Positions 16,501 to 25,923 of a DNA stretch of 41,780 bases are shown piece by piece. The stretch covers positions 1 through 41,780 of the forward strand of contig CAYNCU010000008.1 in the NCBI GenBank assembly GCA_964395765.1, given 5' to 3'. Each line of letters starts with the position of its first letter. Positions within the stretch are counted from its first letter, which is position 1. Source of the DNA: DATDPY01 sp964395765 (GTDB taxonomy: Bacteria; Bacteroidota; Bacteroidia; Cytophagales; Cyclobacteriaceae). Below the pieces are notes generated by a model that was not told where the DNA came from, made no database searches, and saw only the letters and a list, made by a program, of their open reading frames with translations. The translations under genes were made by a program, and so were the position numbers.

Positions 16501-17433
16501 ATGAAAGTGGCAGATAATATAACTGAATTGATCGGAAATACGCCCATGTTAAGGCTTAACAAGCTAACCGAGGGCCTGAATGCTGAAATATTGCTTAAAC
16601 TCGAATCCTTTAATCCTCTTTCCAGCGTTAAGGACCGGATCGGCCTGGCAATGATAATCGATGCCGAAAAGAAGGGATTGCTGAACAAGGATTCGGTAAT
16701 TATTGAACCCACGAGCGGAAATACCGGTGTTGCGCTGGCATTTATTGCAGCGGCCAGAGGCTACAGACTCATTCTCACAATGCCGGAAACCATGAGCATA
16801 GAGCGAAGGAAGCTCTTGAAGGCCTTCGGCGCAGAACTGGTATTGACGGAAGGAGCTAAAGGTATGAAAGGGGCGATCGATATGGCAGAAACCCTTTTAA
16901 AGACCACTCCCAACGCTTTTACCCCGCAGCAATTTGAAAACCCTGCCAATCCGGAAATACACAGGAAGACCACCGGCGCCGAAATATGGAAAGATACGGA
17001 AGGGAAGGTGGATATACTTGTGGCTGGCGTAGGAACCGGGGGATCGCTCACAGGCATTGCGGGATATATAAAGGAGAAAAATAAGAAATTCAGGGCTATC
17101 GCCGTGGAACCCGAAGATTCCGCTATCCTGTCGGGGGATCGGCCGGGCCCGCATAAGATACAGGGTATTGGGGCCGGTTTTATTCCCAAGATACTGAATA
17201 CGGCATTGATTGATGAGGTAATCAGGGTAAAGCATGTCGATGCAGGAGCAACTTCCAGGCGTCTGGCCAAAGAAGAGGGAGTATTGCTCGGAATATCGGC
17301 CGGAGCTAATGTTTGGGCTTCCCTGCAGGTGGCTTCAAGACCGGAAAATAAAGGGAAAACAATCGTAACCATCGGTTGTGATACCGGTGAACGATACCTG
17401 AGTACGTGGCTGTTTGATGAAAGTGATATTTGA
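16501..17433 (+). CDS. cysK: Cysteine synthase A (O-acetylserine sulfhydrylase)
   Basis: CysK makes cysteine from O-acetylserine and sulfide using pyridoxal phosphate. The 310-residue protein shows LIGNTPMLRL at ~10-19, the PLP lysine in SSVKDRIG (Lys44), the substrate loop PTSGNTGVALAF, the phosphate-binding GVGTGGSLTG and the C-terminal SAGANVWASL motif. Length and order match CysK. It lies between the cysteine-free Rrf2 regulator (14 bp) and metY (72 bp), forming a sulfur assimilation unit. CysK in some bacteria also binds regulators, including CymR, which makes the neighbour notable. Confidence 0.95.
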   Translation: MKVADNITELIGNTPMLRLNKLTEGLNAEILLKLESFNPLSSVKDRIGLAMIIDAEKKGLLNKDSVIIEPTSGNTGVALAFIAAARGYRLILTMPETMSIERRKLLKAFGAELVLTEGAKGMKGAIDMAETLLKTTPNAFTPQQFENPANPEIHRKTTGAEIWKDTEGKVDILVAGVGTGGSLTGIAGYIKEKNKKFRAIAVEPEDSAILSGDRPGPHKIQGIGAGFIPKILNTALIDEVIRVKHVDAGATSRRLAKEEGVLLGISAGANVWASLQVASRPENKGKTIVTIGCDTGERYLSTWLFDESDI

Positions 17434-17505
17434 TTTGTTCAATAATCTGTTAGACCACGTACTTCATCCTTTCTAATACTTGTAAAAAACAATTCAAATA
17501 ATAAA

Positions 17506-18804
17506 ATGAAAGAAACAACACTTGCAAATGCATCATTCGAAACGCTCGCCCTGCATGCGGGACAGGCGATTGACAAAGACACGCAGTCCAGGGGTGTGCC
17601 GGTTTACCGGACCAGTTCGTATGTTTTCAGGGATACCGAACATGCGGCTAATCTCTTTTCCCTGAAAGAACTGGGAAATATTTACACGCGGATTATGAAT
17701 CCCACCCAGGATGTGCTGGAAAAAAGACTGGCAGCCCTGGAAGGCGGCGCAGCCTCCCTGGCACTCGCGTCAGGTACTTCCGCCATTTATTATTCCATTA
17801 TCAACCTGGCCCGGGCAGGGGATGAAATTGTTTCTGCCCATAACCTGTATGGCGGTACCTTCACGCAATTTGATTCCATTCTGCCGCAACTGGGGATTAC
17901 CACCCGCTTCGTGGACCCGGCTAAACCGGAAAACTTTGAAAAAGCCATCAACGACAAAACCAGGGCCGTGTTTATTGAAACGATTGGAAATCCCGCCCTG
18001 GACGTTACCGACATTGCCGCGGTATCGGAAATTACCCGTAAGCATCATCTGCCTTTGGTTGTTGATTCCACCTTTACTTCGCCATTTCTCCTCAAACCCC
18101 TGGAATACGGCGCTGATATTGTCATTCATTCCCTTACCAAATGGATCGGCGGTCATGGCACGGCCATCGGCGGCATCGTGGTAGATTCCGGGAAATTTGA
18201 CTGGACGGACCCGAAATTTTCTTTATACAATGAACCGGACAAAGGCTATCATGATCTTCGTTTTGCCCATGACCTTGGTCCCTTATCCCCGCTCGCTTTT
18301 ATCCTCCGTATGAGACTTGTGCCTTTGCGAAACCTGGGTGCGGCCATCTCTCCCGACAATGCATGGATATTTTTACAGGGTCTTGAAACCCTGGCGCTAC
18401 GGATGGAAAGACATTCTCAGAATGCCCTGGAGGTGGCGAAATACCTGAAAAACCATCCCAAGGTATCCTGGGTGCGATACCCGGGCTTGCCTGATGATCC
18501 GACCTTTCCGGTCGCTTCGAAGTACCTGAAAAAGGGTTTCGGCGGAATGGTGATTTTCGGGATTAAGGGAGGTAGTTCCTCGGGGAGAAAATTCATTGAA
18601 TCCCTGGATCTTTTTTCTCACCTTGCGAATGTGGGTGACGCAAAAAGTCTTGCTATTCACCCGGCAACAACCACTCACTCCCAGTTGTCTGAAGAGGCCC
18701 TGTTATCGGGGGGAATCACACAGGACCTGGTCAGGCTGTCGGTAGGCATAGAAAGTATTAAGGATATTCTTCACGACCTGGAACAGGCTTTGGAAAAAGC
18801 ATGA
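17506..18804 (+). CDS. metY: O-acetylhomoserine sulfhydrylase (MetY, Cys/Met metabolism PLP enzyme)
   Basis: The enzyme combines O-acetylhomoserine with sulfide to give homocysteine, the precursor of methionine. The 432-residue protein has the family start FETLALHAGQ, the active-site tyrosine/arginine region YTRIMNPTQDVLEKR, the cofactor-stacking AHNLYGGT, and the PLP lysine in HSLTKWIGGHG (Lys212). At ~430 residues it is longer than cystathionine gamma-synthase (~380), which favours MetY. It follows cysK by 72 bp. I saw no SAM-riboswitch-like structure in the short leader. Confidence 0.93.
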   Translation: MKETTLANASFETLALHAGQAIDKDTQSRGVPVYRTSSYVFRDTEHAANLFSLKELGNIYTRIMNPTQDVLEKRLAALEGGAASLALASGTSAIYYSIINLARAGDEIVSAHNLYGGTFTQFDSILPQLGITTRFVDPAKPENFEKAINDKTRAVFIETIGNPALDVTDIAAVSEITRKHHLPLVVDSTFTSPFLLKPLEYGADIVIHSLTKWIGGHGTAIGGIVVDSGKFDWTDPKFSLYNEPDKGYHDLRFAHDLGPLSPLAFILRMRLVPLRNLGAAISPDNAWIFLQGLETLALRMERHSQNALEVAKYLKNHPKVSWVRYPGLPDDPTFPVASKYLKKGFGGMVIFGIKGGSSSGRKFIESLDLFSHLANVGDAKSLAIHPATTTHSQLSEEALLSGGITQDLVRLSVGIESIKDILHDLEQALEKA

Positions 18805-18832
18805 CAAGTGATTTTAGAATATAATTACAGGT

Positions 18833-18840
18833 TAATTTTG
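18833..18840 (+). promoter_or_regulatory. Candidate promoter -7 box TAATTTTG before the 52-residue gene
   Basis: A full match to TAnnTTTG lies 23 bp upstream of the ATG at 18864. A T-rich patch at 18812-18815 could be the -33 element, although its spacing is short. The match supports the small gene as real. Confidence 0.4.
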
Positions 18841-18863
18841 CCTTGCTGAAAACCGATCGATTC

Positions 18864-19022
18864 ATGAAGGCAAAAAAAGCGAGACTTTATTTTTTAGGCC
18901 TTACGCTTTTATTGGCGATTGCTTTATTGATGCACCTGATGTCCATCATGGTAAGCAGTATTATTTTCGCAGGAGGTTTGCTTTTTTTCGGTATTCTGTC
19001 ACAGGGTTTCAGGCGGCAATAA
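18864..19022 (+). CDS. Small membrane protein, 52 residues, unknown function
   Basis: The frame runs from ATG at 18864 to TAA at 19020-19022. It encodes a basic start (MKAKKARLY), two hydrophobic stretches (~9-27 and ~29-47) and a basic tail (FRRQ), so a two-helix membrane peptide is likely. A consensus -7 box lies 23 bp upstream. It sits between metY and a methyltransferase gene and matches no family I know. Small hydrophobic frames can arise by chance in AT-rich DNA, hence the moderate confidence. Confidence 0.5.
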   Translation: MKAKKARLYFLGLTLLLAIALLMHLMSIMVSSIIFAGGLLFFGILSQGFRRQ

Positions 19023-19156
19023 AAATGTTGGCTGTAAAGTTTCATTTATAATATGAAATTGAATTGTTTTAAATTATCCCGAATTTTGAAAAAATCATTG
19101 CCTCTGAAAATTTTTTTATACGGTTGAGGGATATATAAATAAATTATATCCAGCGT

Positions 19157-19174
19157 GCAGGTTAAAAATCCTGC
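19157..19174 (+). terminator. Weak terminator-like hairpin
   Basis: GCAGG (19157-19161) pairs with CCTGC (19170-19174) around an 8-base AT-rich loop, with a T-rich run from 19180. The stem is only 5 bp. It could end the transcript of the 52-residue gene, 45 bp before the methyltransferase gene. Confidence 0.3.
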
Positions 19175-19218
19175 GACCATTTTTTATTTTATTAAACAAC
19201 CGATTTAATTGATTCAAA

Positions 19219-19971
19219 ATGCAAAATCTGAAACAAAATAAGTGGCATAAATCATTCTTTAACGATTTAGCGGTAGAAATGTGGAATCATGCCATTCCGG
19301 AATCTTATACCCGCCTGGAGGTAAACTATATTAAAAGTTTTATTGCCTGGGGTAAGAAAATCAGCATCCTGGATATCCCCTGCGGGTCAGGCCGCCTGGC
19401 GATCCGGCTTGCAAGTTCAGGAAACCGGGTGACGGGCATTGATATTTCCGGCGAAAATATTGCGCTCCTGAAAAAATCCACCGCCAGGAAAAACCTTCCG
19501 GTCGATGCCATTCATGCCGACCTGCTAACTTATACCTTGAAGGGAAAATTTGAACTGGCAGTCTGCATGGGAAACAGCTTCGGATATTTCCCTGAAAACA
19601 AAATGAGGATCTTTACGGGAAAAGTTTTCAAAGCATTAAAGAGCGGCGGACAATTCCTTATCAACACGGGTATCCTGGCGGAAAGTATCCTGCCGAACCT
19701 GGAAGAAAAAAGCTGGTATGAAGTGAACGGCATTTTTTTCCTGATCGAAAATTTCTACCAGGTTCAGGGCCGTGTTCTTAAAACGGAAATGACATTTATT
19801 AAAGACGACCGGGTAGAAAGGAAGACTGCCTGGCAATATATTTTTACGCGGGAAACAGTTTCAAACATATTGAAAGACGCTGGTTTTAAAAGCATACAGG
19901 TATTTAATGGATTGAACGGCGACCTTTATAAAGCCGGTGATCCGCAGGCGAAAATGGTTACAATGAAATAA
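19219..19971 (+). CDS. Class I SAM-dependent methyltransferase, substrate unknown
   Basis: The 250-residue protein has the Rossmann methyltransferase motifs: SILDIPCGSGRLA (motif I, ~49-61), VTGIDIS (acidic SAM-ribose site, ~71-77), LAVCMGNSFGYF (motif IV region) and a post-motif helix with ALKSGGQFLINTG. The fold is typical of small-molecule methyltransferases of the Methyltransf_11/25 type. Nothing marks the substrate. It lies tail to tail with glyS, with only 6 bp between the stop codons, and has no co-directional neighbour downstream. Confidence 0.85.
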   Translation: MQNLKQNKWHKSFFNDLAVEMWNHAIPESYTRLEVNYIKSFIAWGKKISILDIPCGSGRLAIRLASSGNRVTGIDISGENIALLKKSTARKNLPVDAIHADLLTYTLKGKFELAVCMGNSFGYFPENKMRIFTGKVFKALKSGGQFLINTGILAESILPNLEEKSWYEVNGIFFLIENFYQVQGRVLKTEMTFIKDDRVERKTAWQYIFTRETVSNILKDAGFKSIQVFNGLNGDLYKAGDPQAKMVTMK

Positions 19972-19977
19972 CCGGTC

Positions 19978-21459
19978 CTATAGTTTTCCAAGGATTGTAT
20001 TCATGGACACCTTTTCCAGGATTGTCTTTTTCAGGTCGCTGATGGATACCCGCATCTGTTCGGTTGTATTCCTTTCCCGGATGGTAACGGTTTCATCATC
20101 ACGGGTCTGGTGGTCGACGGCTATACAAAAGGGAGTACCGATGATATCCTGCCGTGCATATCTTTTACCGATGGATGAGGAATCTTCATAAATGGTATTG
20201 AATTCCCCTTTCAGATCTTCAAAGATTTTCTGCCCGATTTCCGGCAATCCGTCTTTTTTAACCAGGGGAAAAACAGCGGCTTTCACGGGAGCCAGGGCGG
20301 GATGAATATCCATGTAGGTCCTTTTTTTAACCTGACCTTCTTCATTCACTTCTTCTTCCTTATAGGAATTACTGAGTACCATCAGGCAGAGCCGGTCGAG
20401 GCCGGCAGAGGTTTCAATCACGAAAGGAACGTAACTTTTATTGATTTCGGGATCGAAGTACTGGATCTTCTTCTTCGAAAATTTTTGGTGATTGCCGAGA
20501 TCGAAATCGGTCCTGGAATGAATACCTTCCACTTCCTTGGAACCGAAGGGGAAAGTATATTCGATGTCAACGGCCGCATTGGCATAGTGGGCCAGTTTTT
20601 CATGATCGTGAAATTTAAGCCGGACAGCGGGGATCCCAAGTGCCTGGTGCCATTTCATGCGTTTTTCCTTCCAGAATTTGTACCACTCCATTTCTTCTCC
20701 CGGACGGATGAAAAACTGCATTTCCATCTGTTCAAATTCCCTCATGCGGAAGGTGAATTGCCGGGCCACGATTTCATTCCGGAATGCTTTTCCTACCTGT
20801 GCGATACCGAAAGGAATTTTCATGCGGGCGGATTTCTGAACATTCAGGAAATTGACAAATATTCCCTGGGCGGTTTCCGGGCGAAGGTAAATCAGGCTGG
20901 CATCATCCGAAACGGAACCGATCTGCGTTGAAAACATAAGATTGAATTGCCTTACTTCTGTCCAGTTGGCAGTTCCGGATAAAGGACACTTGATATTTTC
21001 ACGAACGATAAGATCATAGATCCCCTTTAAATCTTCCTTTTCCAGAAGCTTGTTCATTTCATGGATCAGGGCCTGTCCTTTTTCCGCCTGGCCGGCAGCT
21101 TCATATTCGGCCGCCTTGTCTTCAATCAGCTGGTCGGCACGATATCGTTTTTTTGAATCCTTGTTATCGATCATCGGGTCGTTAAAACTATCTACATGAC
21201 CTGAGGCCGACCAGGTGGTAGGATGCATGAATATGGCAGCATCCAGCCCTACAATATTCTGGTTCAGGCGTGTCATGGCCTGCCACCAGGCAGACCGGAT
21301 ATTATTCTTCAATTCCACTCCGTATGGGCCGTAATCGTACACGGCCTGCAAACCGTCATAGATCTCGCTGGAAGGAAATACAAAACCATATTCCTTGGCA
21401 TGAGAAATGATTTTTTTCAACTCCACATTGTCATCCGGGCGGGTAATATTATTCGTCAT
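19978..21459 (-). CDS. glyS: Glycyl-tRNA synthetase (class II, single-chain dimeric type)
   Basis: This enzyme charges tRNA-Gly. The 493-residue protein is of the eukaryote/archaeal-like homodimeric type, not the alpha2beta2 form. It begins with the motif-1 region (GFVFPSSEIYDGLQAVYDYGP), then RPETAQGIFVNF, the motif-2 arginine region GKAFRNEIVARQFTFRMREFEQME, and motif 3 ETSAGLDRL. The C-terminal anticodon-binding domain (~365-480) carries YARQDIIGTPFCIAVD. The ATG at 21459 gives a standard start. TATTTTCG at 21498-21491 on the minus strand is a 7-of-8 match to the -7 consensus. The gene is convergent with the methyltransferase. Confidence 0.96.
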   Translation of the reverse strand: MTNNITRPDDNVELKKIISHAKEYGFVFPSSEIYDGLQAVYDYGPYGVELKNNIRSAWWQAMTRLNQNIVGLDAAIFMHPTTWSASGHVDSFNDPMIDNKDSKKRYRADQLIEDKAAEYEAAGQAEKGQALIHEMNKLLEKEDLKGIYDLIVRENIKCPLSGTANWTEVRQFNLMFSTQIGSVSDDASLIYLRPETAQGIFVNFLNVQKSARMKIPFGIAQVGKAFRNEIVARQFTFRMREFEQMEMQFFIRPGEEMEWYKFWKEKRMKWHQALGIPAVRLKFHDHEKLAHYANAAVDIEYTFPFGSKEVEGIHSRTDFDLGNHQKFSKKKIQYFDPEINKSYVPFVIETSAGLDRLCLMVLSNSYKEEEVNEEGQVKKRTYMDIHPALAPVKAAVFPLVKKDGLPEIGQKIFEDLKGEFNTIYEDSSSIGKRYARQDIIGTPFCIAVDHQTRDDETVTIRERNTTEQMRVSISDLKKTILEKVSMNTILGKL

Positions 21460-21559
21460 ATTTAAATGGCTTAACCTGAAACATGAATTGCGAAAATAGC
21501 ATTAAAATCGGAATAATCCGGACGACCGATTGAATTGTTGACCCTGCCTTTTTTCACTT

Positions 21560-23494
21560 TTAAAACCGTAACGAAACCGCATCAAGGCTTTTTATTGTCC
21601 CGACCATTGTAATTACATCGCCTAAGCGGAGCCGCGTATAACCATGTGAAATGATCATCTGACCTGCCCTTTTCACCGAAAGAACAATCAGGTCGGGAGG
21701 AAGCCGCAGGTCCCTCAGGTAGATTCCGTGAAGGTCCGGATTCCGGATCTCGATGTCGCGGGTATCCTGATCTTTTTGCATACCCAGCAGGAGAGAGGTG
21801 GCCTGTGGAGAACGCACGAAGTGATCCATCAGGCTGACAATGGCTGTGGAAGGTTCAACGATAAGGGCCCCGAGGCTGTGGAACTTTTCAAAATTGACAC
21901 GGTCATTCAATCTTACGATCAGGTCTTTCGTGCCGTAGTGCTGGTAAGCCAATTCACACACATTAATATTTTCCTCGTCCGTCAGGAGGGTAATGAATGC
22001 GCTTACATTGCCGGCTCCGATCTTATCCAGATTTTCAATATTGACGGCATCAATGTAAATCACTTCCGTACCCGGTACTGGATTGTCCTTATATTCCGGT
22101 TCACAGGTTATGATCCGTGTTTTCCACCCGTTGGATTGCAACTGGCGAGACAGGGCTACCGCCTGGTTTTCATAACCGAAGATCAGTGCTTCGCGGATGC
22201 CGTCATATTCATATGGTTGGGCACGGGATCTGTCCTCCTTGACATATTTTAACGCCCATTTAAAAAGAGGAGGCCCAAGGAATTGATTGATGATTATAAC
22301 GGAGATGATGACGGTGGCAAATTCCGGACCCCAGGAAGGGAATTCATCAGCGACCACGGTGGCGAGTCCCAGCGAAACCCCTGCCTGGGTGATGTATGGC
22401 ATCCAGGCGACCTTGCTATGAGCGTGAGGATCTTTGGAAAGCATCCCCCCCGCCACCGAGCCGAAGATAACGGTGGCAAAACGGATAAAGAATATAAATA
22501 AAGTAGTCACCCATACAATCGATAATACATCGATTCGCATGGTGGCGCCGGTATAAGTAAAGAAAATGGTGTAGATAAACGGGCCGGAGTCCTGAATGAT
22601 ACGGAGAAACTCGGCGCGATACTTCGTATAATTGGTAACGATGAAACTGCCCATAATGCAAATAACAAGCGGTTCGATCAGTATTTTATGATGAAACCTC
22701 AGAGCTGAAAAATCACCGGCCCAGTAGGAAAGCCTGTAAATAAAATAACCGGATAAAAGGATCAGCGAGGTCTTCAGGTAAATCCGGATTTTTATGCTGA
22801 GAATAAATTTTAAAAGGAATGAAAAAAGGTAACCGATGGCGAACGATAACAGGATCTCGGCTAACGTAATTAAAGTAGATATGAAATTAAACTGGTTTCC
22901 ATTCAGCAATGTGGTGGAAAATGAAATCACCACGCCGAATAGAATGATCACCAGGAAATCCTTCGCCACGGTAACCCCCATAACAGTTTGGGTGAAAGGA
23001 CCTTTTGCACGTAGTTCCTTGATCACGGCAATCGCGGATGCCGGTGAACTGGCCACGAAAATAGCTCCCGAGATCAGGGATATGGCAATTTTTTCGGCGA
23101 CATTTTTATCTTTCATGAAAGGAATATATCCGGCGATCAGGTAAACGATAGCCGCCCCCGCAAGGAATTGTACCGTCAGCTGTGCTACGGTCATCCATTT
23201 TATGCTGTGGATCCTGCTTCGCAGTTCACTTAAATACAGTTCCGAACCGGCGGCAAAGGCGATAAATGCAAGGGCAAAGTCGTTGATAAACATGAGCCGT
23301 GTCCTGGATAGATCGGGGATAAGGCCCGAAACAAAAGGCCCCGAAAGTATCCCGATGAATAGCAAGCCGGTGATATAGGGCAAATGGATTTTCTGAAACA
23401 ACTTCGACAACCGGCTCGAAGAAACGGCAACAATACCGAAGCCTGTCAGTAGCAACAGTATTTCTATGTATTCGTGATAGGAGTTGTTGTTCAT
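21560..23494 (-). CDS. Kef-type cation/proton antiporter with C-terminal RCK (TrkA) domain
   Basis: The 644-residue protein has an N-terminal CPA-type antiporter domain of ~12 helices (~1-410), with FINDFALAFIAFAAG and the unwound-helix region ISGAIFVASSPASAI where CPA2 proteins usually have the ion-binding site. A soluble region follows: an RCK_N-like Rossmann fold (EALIFGYENQAVALSRQL, ~425-560) and an RCK_C domain (~565-644). It most likely exports K+ or Na+ in exchange for H+ under nucleotide control. The classical GxGxxG of the RCK_N domain is degenerate (GYENQA), so nucleotide binding may be altered. The gene stands alone. Confidence 0.88.
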   Translation of the reverse strand: MNNNSYHEYIEILLLLTGFGIVAVSSSRLSKLFQKIHLPYITGLLFIGILSGPFVSGLIPDLSRTRLMFINDFALAFIAFAAGSELYLSELRSRIHSIKWMTVAQLTVQFLAGAAIVYLIAGYIPFMKDKNVAEKIAISLISGAIFVASSPASAIAVIKELRAKGPFTQTVMGVTVAKDFLVIILFGVVISFSTTLLNGNQFNFISTLITLAEILLSFAIGYLFSFLLKFILSIKIRIYLKTSLILLSGYFIYRLSYWAGDFSALRFHHKILIEPLVICIMGSFIVTNYTKYRAEFLRIIQDSGPFIYTIFFTYTGATMRIDVLSIVWVTTLFIFFIRFATVIFGSVAGGMLSKDPHAHSKVAWMPYITQAGVSLGLATVVADEFPSWGPEFATVIISVIIINQFLGPPLFKWALKYVKEDRSRAQPYEYDGIREALIFGYENQAVALSRQLQSNGWKTRIITCEPEYKDNPVPGTEVIYIDAVNIENLDKIGAGNVSAFITLLTDEENINVCELAYQHYGTKDLIVRLNDRVNFEKFHSLGALIVEPSTAIVSLMDHFVRSPQATSLLLGMQKDQDTRDIEIRNPDLHGIYLRDLRLPPDLIVLSVKRAGQMIISHGYTRLRLGDVITMVGTIKSLDAVSLRF

Positions 23495-23575
23495 GCTTTG
23501 GCTGGGGTCTCAGAATGTGCAGTGAAAGATACTAAAAAGAATTCCGGGAAAAAATTAATCGTTTGAATTTACAGG

Positions 23576-24889
23576 TTAAAGAATACCATGCAGATTCAGG
23601 AGAAATTCCCTGAGGGCCTTGTAATCGCTGGATAAAGGAAATGATTTTTTTTCTTTTGCCAGAATGGACTTCAGGGTATGGGGAAAAGTAATCGGGCCAT
23701 TAATAATCTTTTCAATACTGTCATAAAATTTTGCAGGATGGGCCGTCGACAGGAAAATGCCATTGATATCTTCATTGCGGAAGATCAATTCATCATGAAT
23801 GCCCATGTAGCCGATCGCCGAATGAGGGCAAAGCAGGTAATCATAGTCTTTATAAATTTTAAGGATGGTCTTCCTGGTTAATGAGTCCGAGTAGGCATAT
23901 CCCGATATTTCGTTTTTCAGGGATTCGTATCGCTGACCATAAAGTTCCAGTATTCTTGGAAAATTACTGGGATTGCCGACATCCATGGCATTGGATATCG
24001 TTTTCACGGAAGCCTTGGGAGTAAATTTTCCCGTAGCAAGGTACCTGGGAACAGTATTATTGGCGTTGGTAGCGGCTACAAAACCGGCTACCGGTAATCC
24101 CATTTTATGGGCCAGAACACCTCCGCATAGGTTTCCGAAATTTCCGGAAGGAACGGAGAAGACCACCGGTTTGCTTTTATCCGGTATTTTCCCGTAAGCA
24201 TAAAAGTAATAAAAAGTCTGCGGTATCAGCCGTGCCAGGTTAATGGAATTGGCGGAGGTAAGCTGAATGGCTTTGCTGAGCTCCTCGTCGAGGAAGGCCT
24301 GTTTTACCATGATCTGGCAATCGTCAAAAGTGCCGTCGATTTCAAGCGCGGTAATATTGCCGCCGAAGGTAGTCAGCTGTTTTTCCTGGAGCTCACTTAC
24401 TTTTTTGCCGGGGTAAAGTAAAACGACTTTTACATTGGATGAATTAAAGAATGCATTGGCGACGGCACTGCCGGTATCTCCGGACGTAGCCACCAGGATA
24501 GTGATCTTACGGTTCTCATTTTCCAGGAAATGTTCAATCGTCCTCGCCATGAATCGTGCACCGAAATCCTTGAAGGCATATGTCGGGCCATGAAACAATT
24601 CAAGGGCGAAAATATTTTCTTCGAGTCGGTGCAGGGGGGCGTCAAAGTCGATCGAATCGGAAAGGATTTTTCGGATCGCATTATCGTCAAGCTCGCCGCC
24701 TGTCAGTGCACGCGTTACTTCGAGACCGATTTCCTGGAGGTTTAATTTTTCGAGATTATCGATGAATTCACGGCTGACCTCGGGGATGTGCATGGGAAGA
24801 TAGAGGCCGTTATCTTCCGGCAAACCTTTCATCACGGCCTCGCGAAATGAAACCAATCGGGCATTATGGTTGGTGCTGAAAAACTCCAT
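23576..24889 (-). CDS. thrC: Threonine synthase
   Basis: ThrC converts O-phosphohomoserine to threonine with pyridoxal phosphate. The 437-residue protein has the PLP lysine in PTYAFKDFGA (Lys107), ATSGDTGSAVANAF, SANSINLARLIPQ and the phosphate-binding SVPSGNFGNLCGG motif, all in the order of the ~430-residue bacterial type. It is the last gene of a minus-strand thrA-thrB-thrC operon, 85 bp after thrB. That gap contains an AT-rich degenerate repeat but no terminator that I can see. Confidence 0.96.
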   Translation of the reverse strand: MEFFSTNHNARLVSFREAVMKGLPEDNGLYLPMHIPEVSREFIDNLEKLNLQEIGLEVTRALTGGELDDNAIRKILSDSIDFDAPLHRLEENIFALELFHGPTYAFKDFGARFMARTIEHFLENENRKITILVATSGDTGSAVANAFFNSSNVKVVLLYPGKKVSELQEKQLTTFGGNITALEIDGTFDDCQIMVKQAFLDEELSKAIQLTSANSINLARLIPQTFYYFYAYGKIPDKSKPVVFSVPSGNFGNLCGGVLAHKMGLPVAGFVAATNANNTVPRYLATGKFTPKASVKTISNAMDVGNPSNFPRILELYGQRYESLKNEISGYAYSDSLTRKTILKIYKDYDYLLCPHSAIGYMGIHDELIFRNEDINGIFLSTAHPAKFYDSIEKIINGPITFPHTLKSILAKEKKSFPLSSDYKALREFLLNLHGIL

Positions 24890-24974
24890 CTACTGAATAA
24901 ATCCCAAAATACAAATAACAAACATCAAATAACATCCAATTTTCAAAATTCAAATTCCGGAACAGGGGCCGGTT
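24890..24974. repeat. AT-rich degenerate short-period repeat between thrB and thrC
   Basis: The 85-bp spacer is dominated by variations of CAAATAACA and CAAATTC with a period of about 10-11 bases. Similar low-complexity stretches occur near 13835-13870 and 33480-33525. It contains no gene. Confidence 0.45.
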
Positions 24975-25904
24975 TTATTCCATTATTAAAGGACCCTTTT
25001 GATTTATTTCGGAAACGTAAACTTCGGATTCAATTTTCAGGTCTTCAAATATACGGGCCATTTCCTCCCCGGCTTTTTCAGCGATCCCCCGTCCTTTGCT
25101 TAACGCGAAAACGGAAGGCCCCGATCCGGAGATCCCGCAACCCAGCACGCCGGTTTTCAAGGCTGCCTGTTTAACCTGTTCAAATCCCGGTAAGAGGATG
25201 GAACGGATCGGTTCTACGATATGGTCGACCATGGAACGGCCCAGGAGCTCGAAGTCACCTGAGTACAAAGCTGCTATGAAGCCACCCACATTGCCCCATT
25301 GGCGGATCGCATCTTTCAGGGTAATTTCCTTTTTCAGGATCCCTCTGGCATCCTTGGTCTTGATTTCAATTTGCGGATGAACCACGGTGGCGTATAAGCC
25401 GGGCAGGGGAGGTAACTTTACAACATCCAGGGGATCATAGCTTCGGATCAGGATGAAGCCGCCCAGGAGGGACGGGCCCACATTATCAGCATGGGCAGAG
25501 CCACAAGCCACGCGTTCCCCCTCCATGGCAAAGGGCAGTAATTCTTCTTTTTTCAAGGGTCGCCCCAGCATTTCGTTCGCAGCAAAAACACCCGCCACAG
25601 AGCTGGCAGCGCTTGAACCCAGGCCGCTTCCCAGGGGCATCTTTTTCTGTAACCGGATATCAAATCCCTGTTTTGTATTCAGATGTTCAAGTAATCTGCT
25701 GATCACAACAGTGGCCGTATTTTTTTCAGGATCATAGGGTAGCTGCCCTTCGTCACCTGAAATGGAAGTAATCCTGAGTTTTTCTGAATTGTTTTTGGTC
25801 AGGATGATTTCATCCCCCGGTTCGCTCACCGCAAAACCCAAAACATCAAAACCACAGGCCACATTGGCTACCGTAGCTGAGGCAAATACCTTTATGGACT
25901 CCAT
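24975..25904 (-). CDS. thrB: Homoserine kinase
   Basis: ThrB phosphorylates homoserine with ATP. The 309-residue GHMP kinase has the N-terminal VANVACGFDVLGFAV motif, the ATP-binding loop PLGSGLGSSAASS near residue 90 and a C-terminal GCGISGSGPSVFAL motif. I chose the ATG at 25904, which gives MESIKVFASATVANV; the frame extends 19 codons further upstream but would then overlap thrA. It lies 19 bp downstream of thrA in the operon. Confidence 0.95.
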   Translation of the reverse strand: MESIKVFASATVANVACGFDVLGFAVSEPGDEIILTKNNSEKLRITSISGDEGQLPYDPEKNTATVVISRLLEHLNTKQGFDIRLQKKMPLGSGLGSSAASSVAGVFAANEMLGRPLKKEELLPFAMEGERVACGSAHADNVGPSLLGGFILIRSYDPLDVVKLPPLPGLYATVVHPQIEIKTKDARGILKKEITLKDAIRQWGNVGGFIAALYSGDFELLGRSMVDHIVEPIRSILLPGFEQVKQAALKTGVLGCGISGSGPSVFALSKGRGIAEKAGEEMARIFEDLKIESEVYVSEINQKGPLIME

Positions 25905-25923
25905 TATACTTATTGAATGCAGG

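Noticed and set aside
16761..17372. 203-codon open frame antisense to cysK
   Set aside because: Shadow of cysK with no promoter or recognisable domain.
17434..17505. Possible SAM riboswitch before metY
   Set aside because: The 72-bp spacer is AT-rich and too short, with no four-way-junction-like pairing.
20302..20931. 209-codon open frame antisense to glyS
   Set aside because: It is the mirror of a well-supported gene; composition follows from the codons on the other strand and no family is recognisable.
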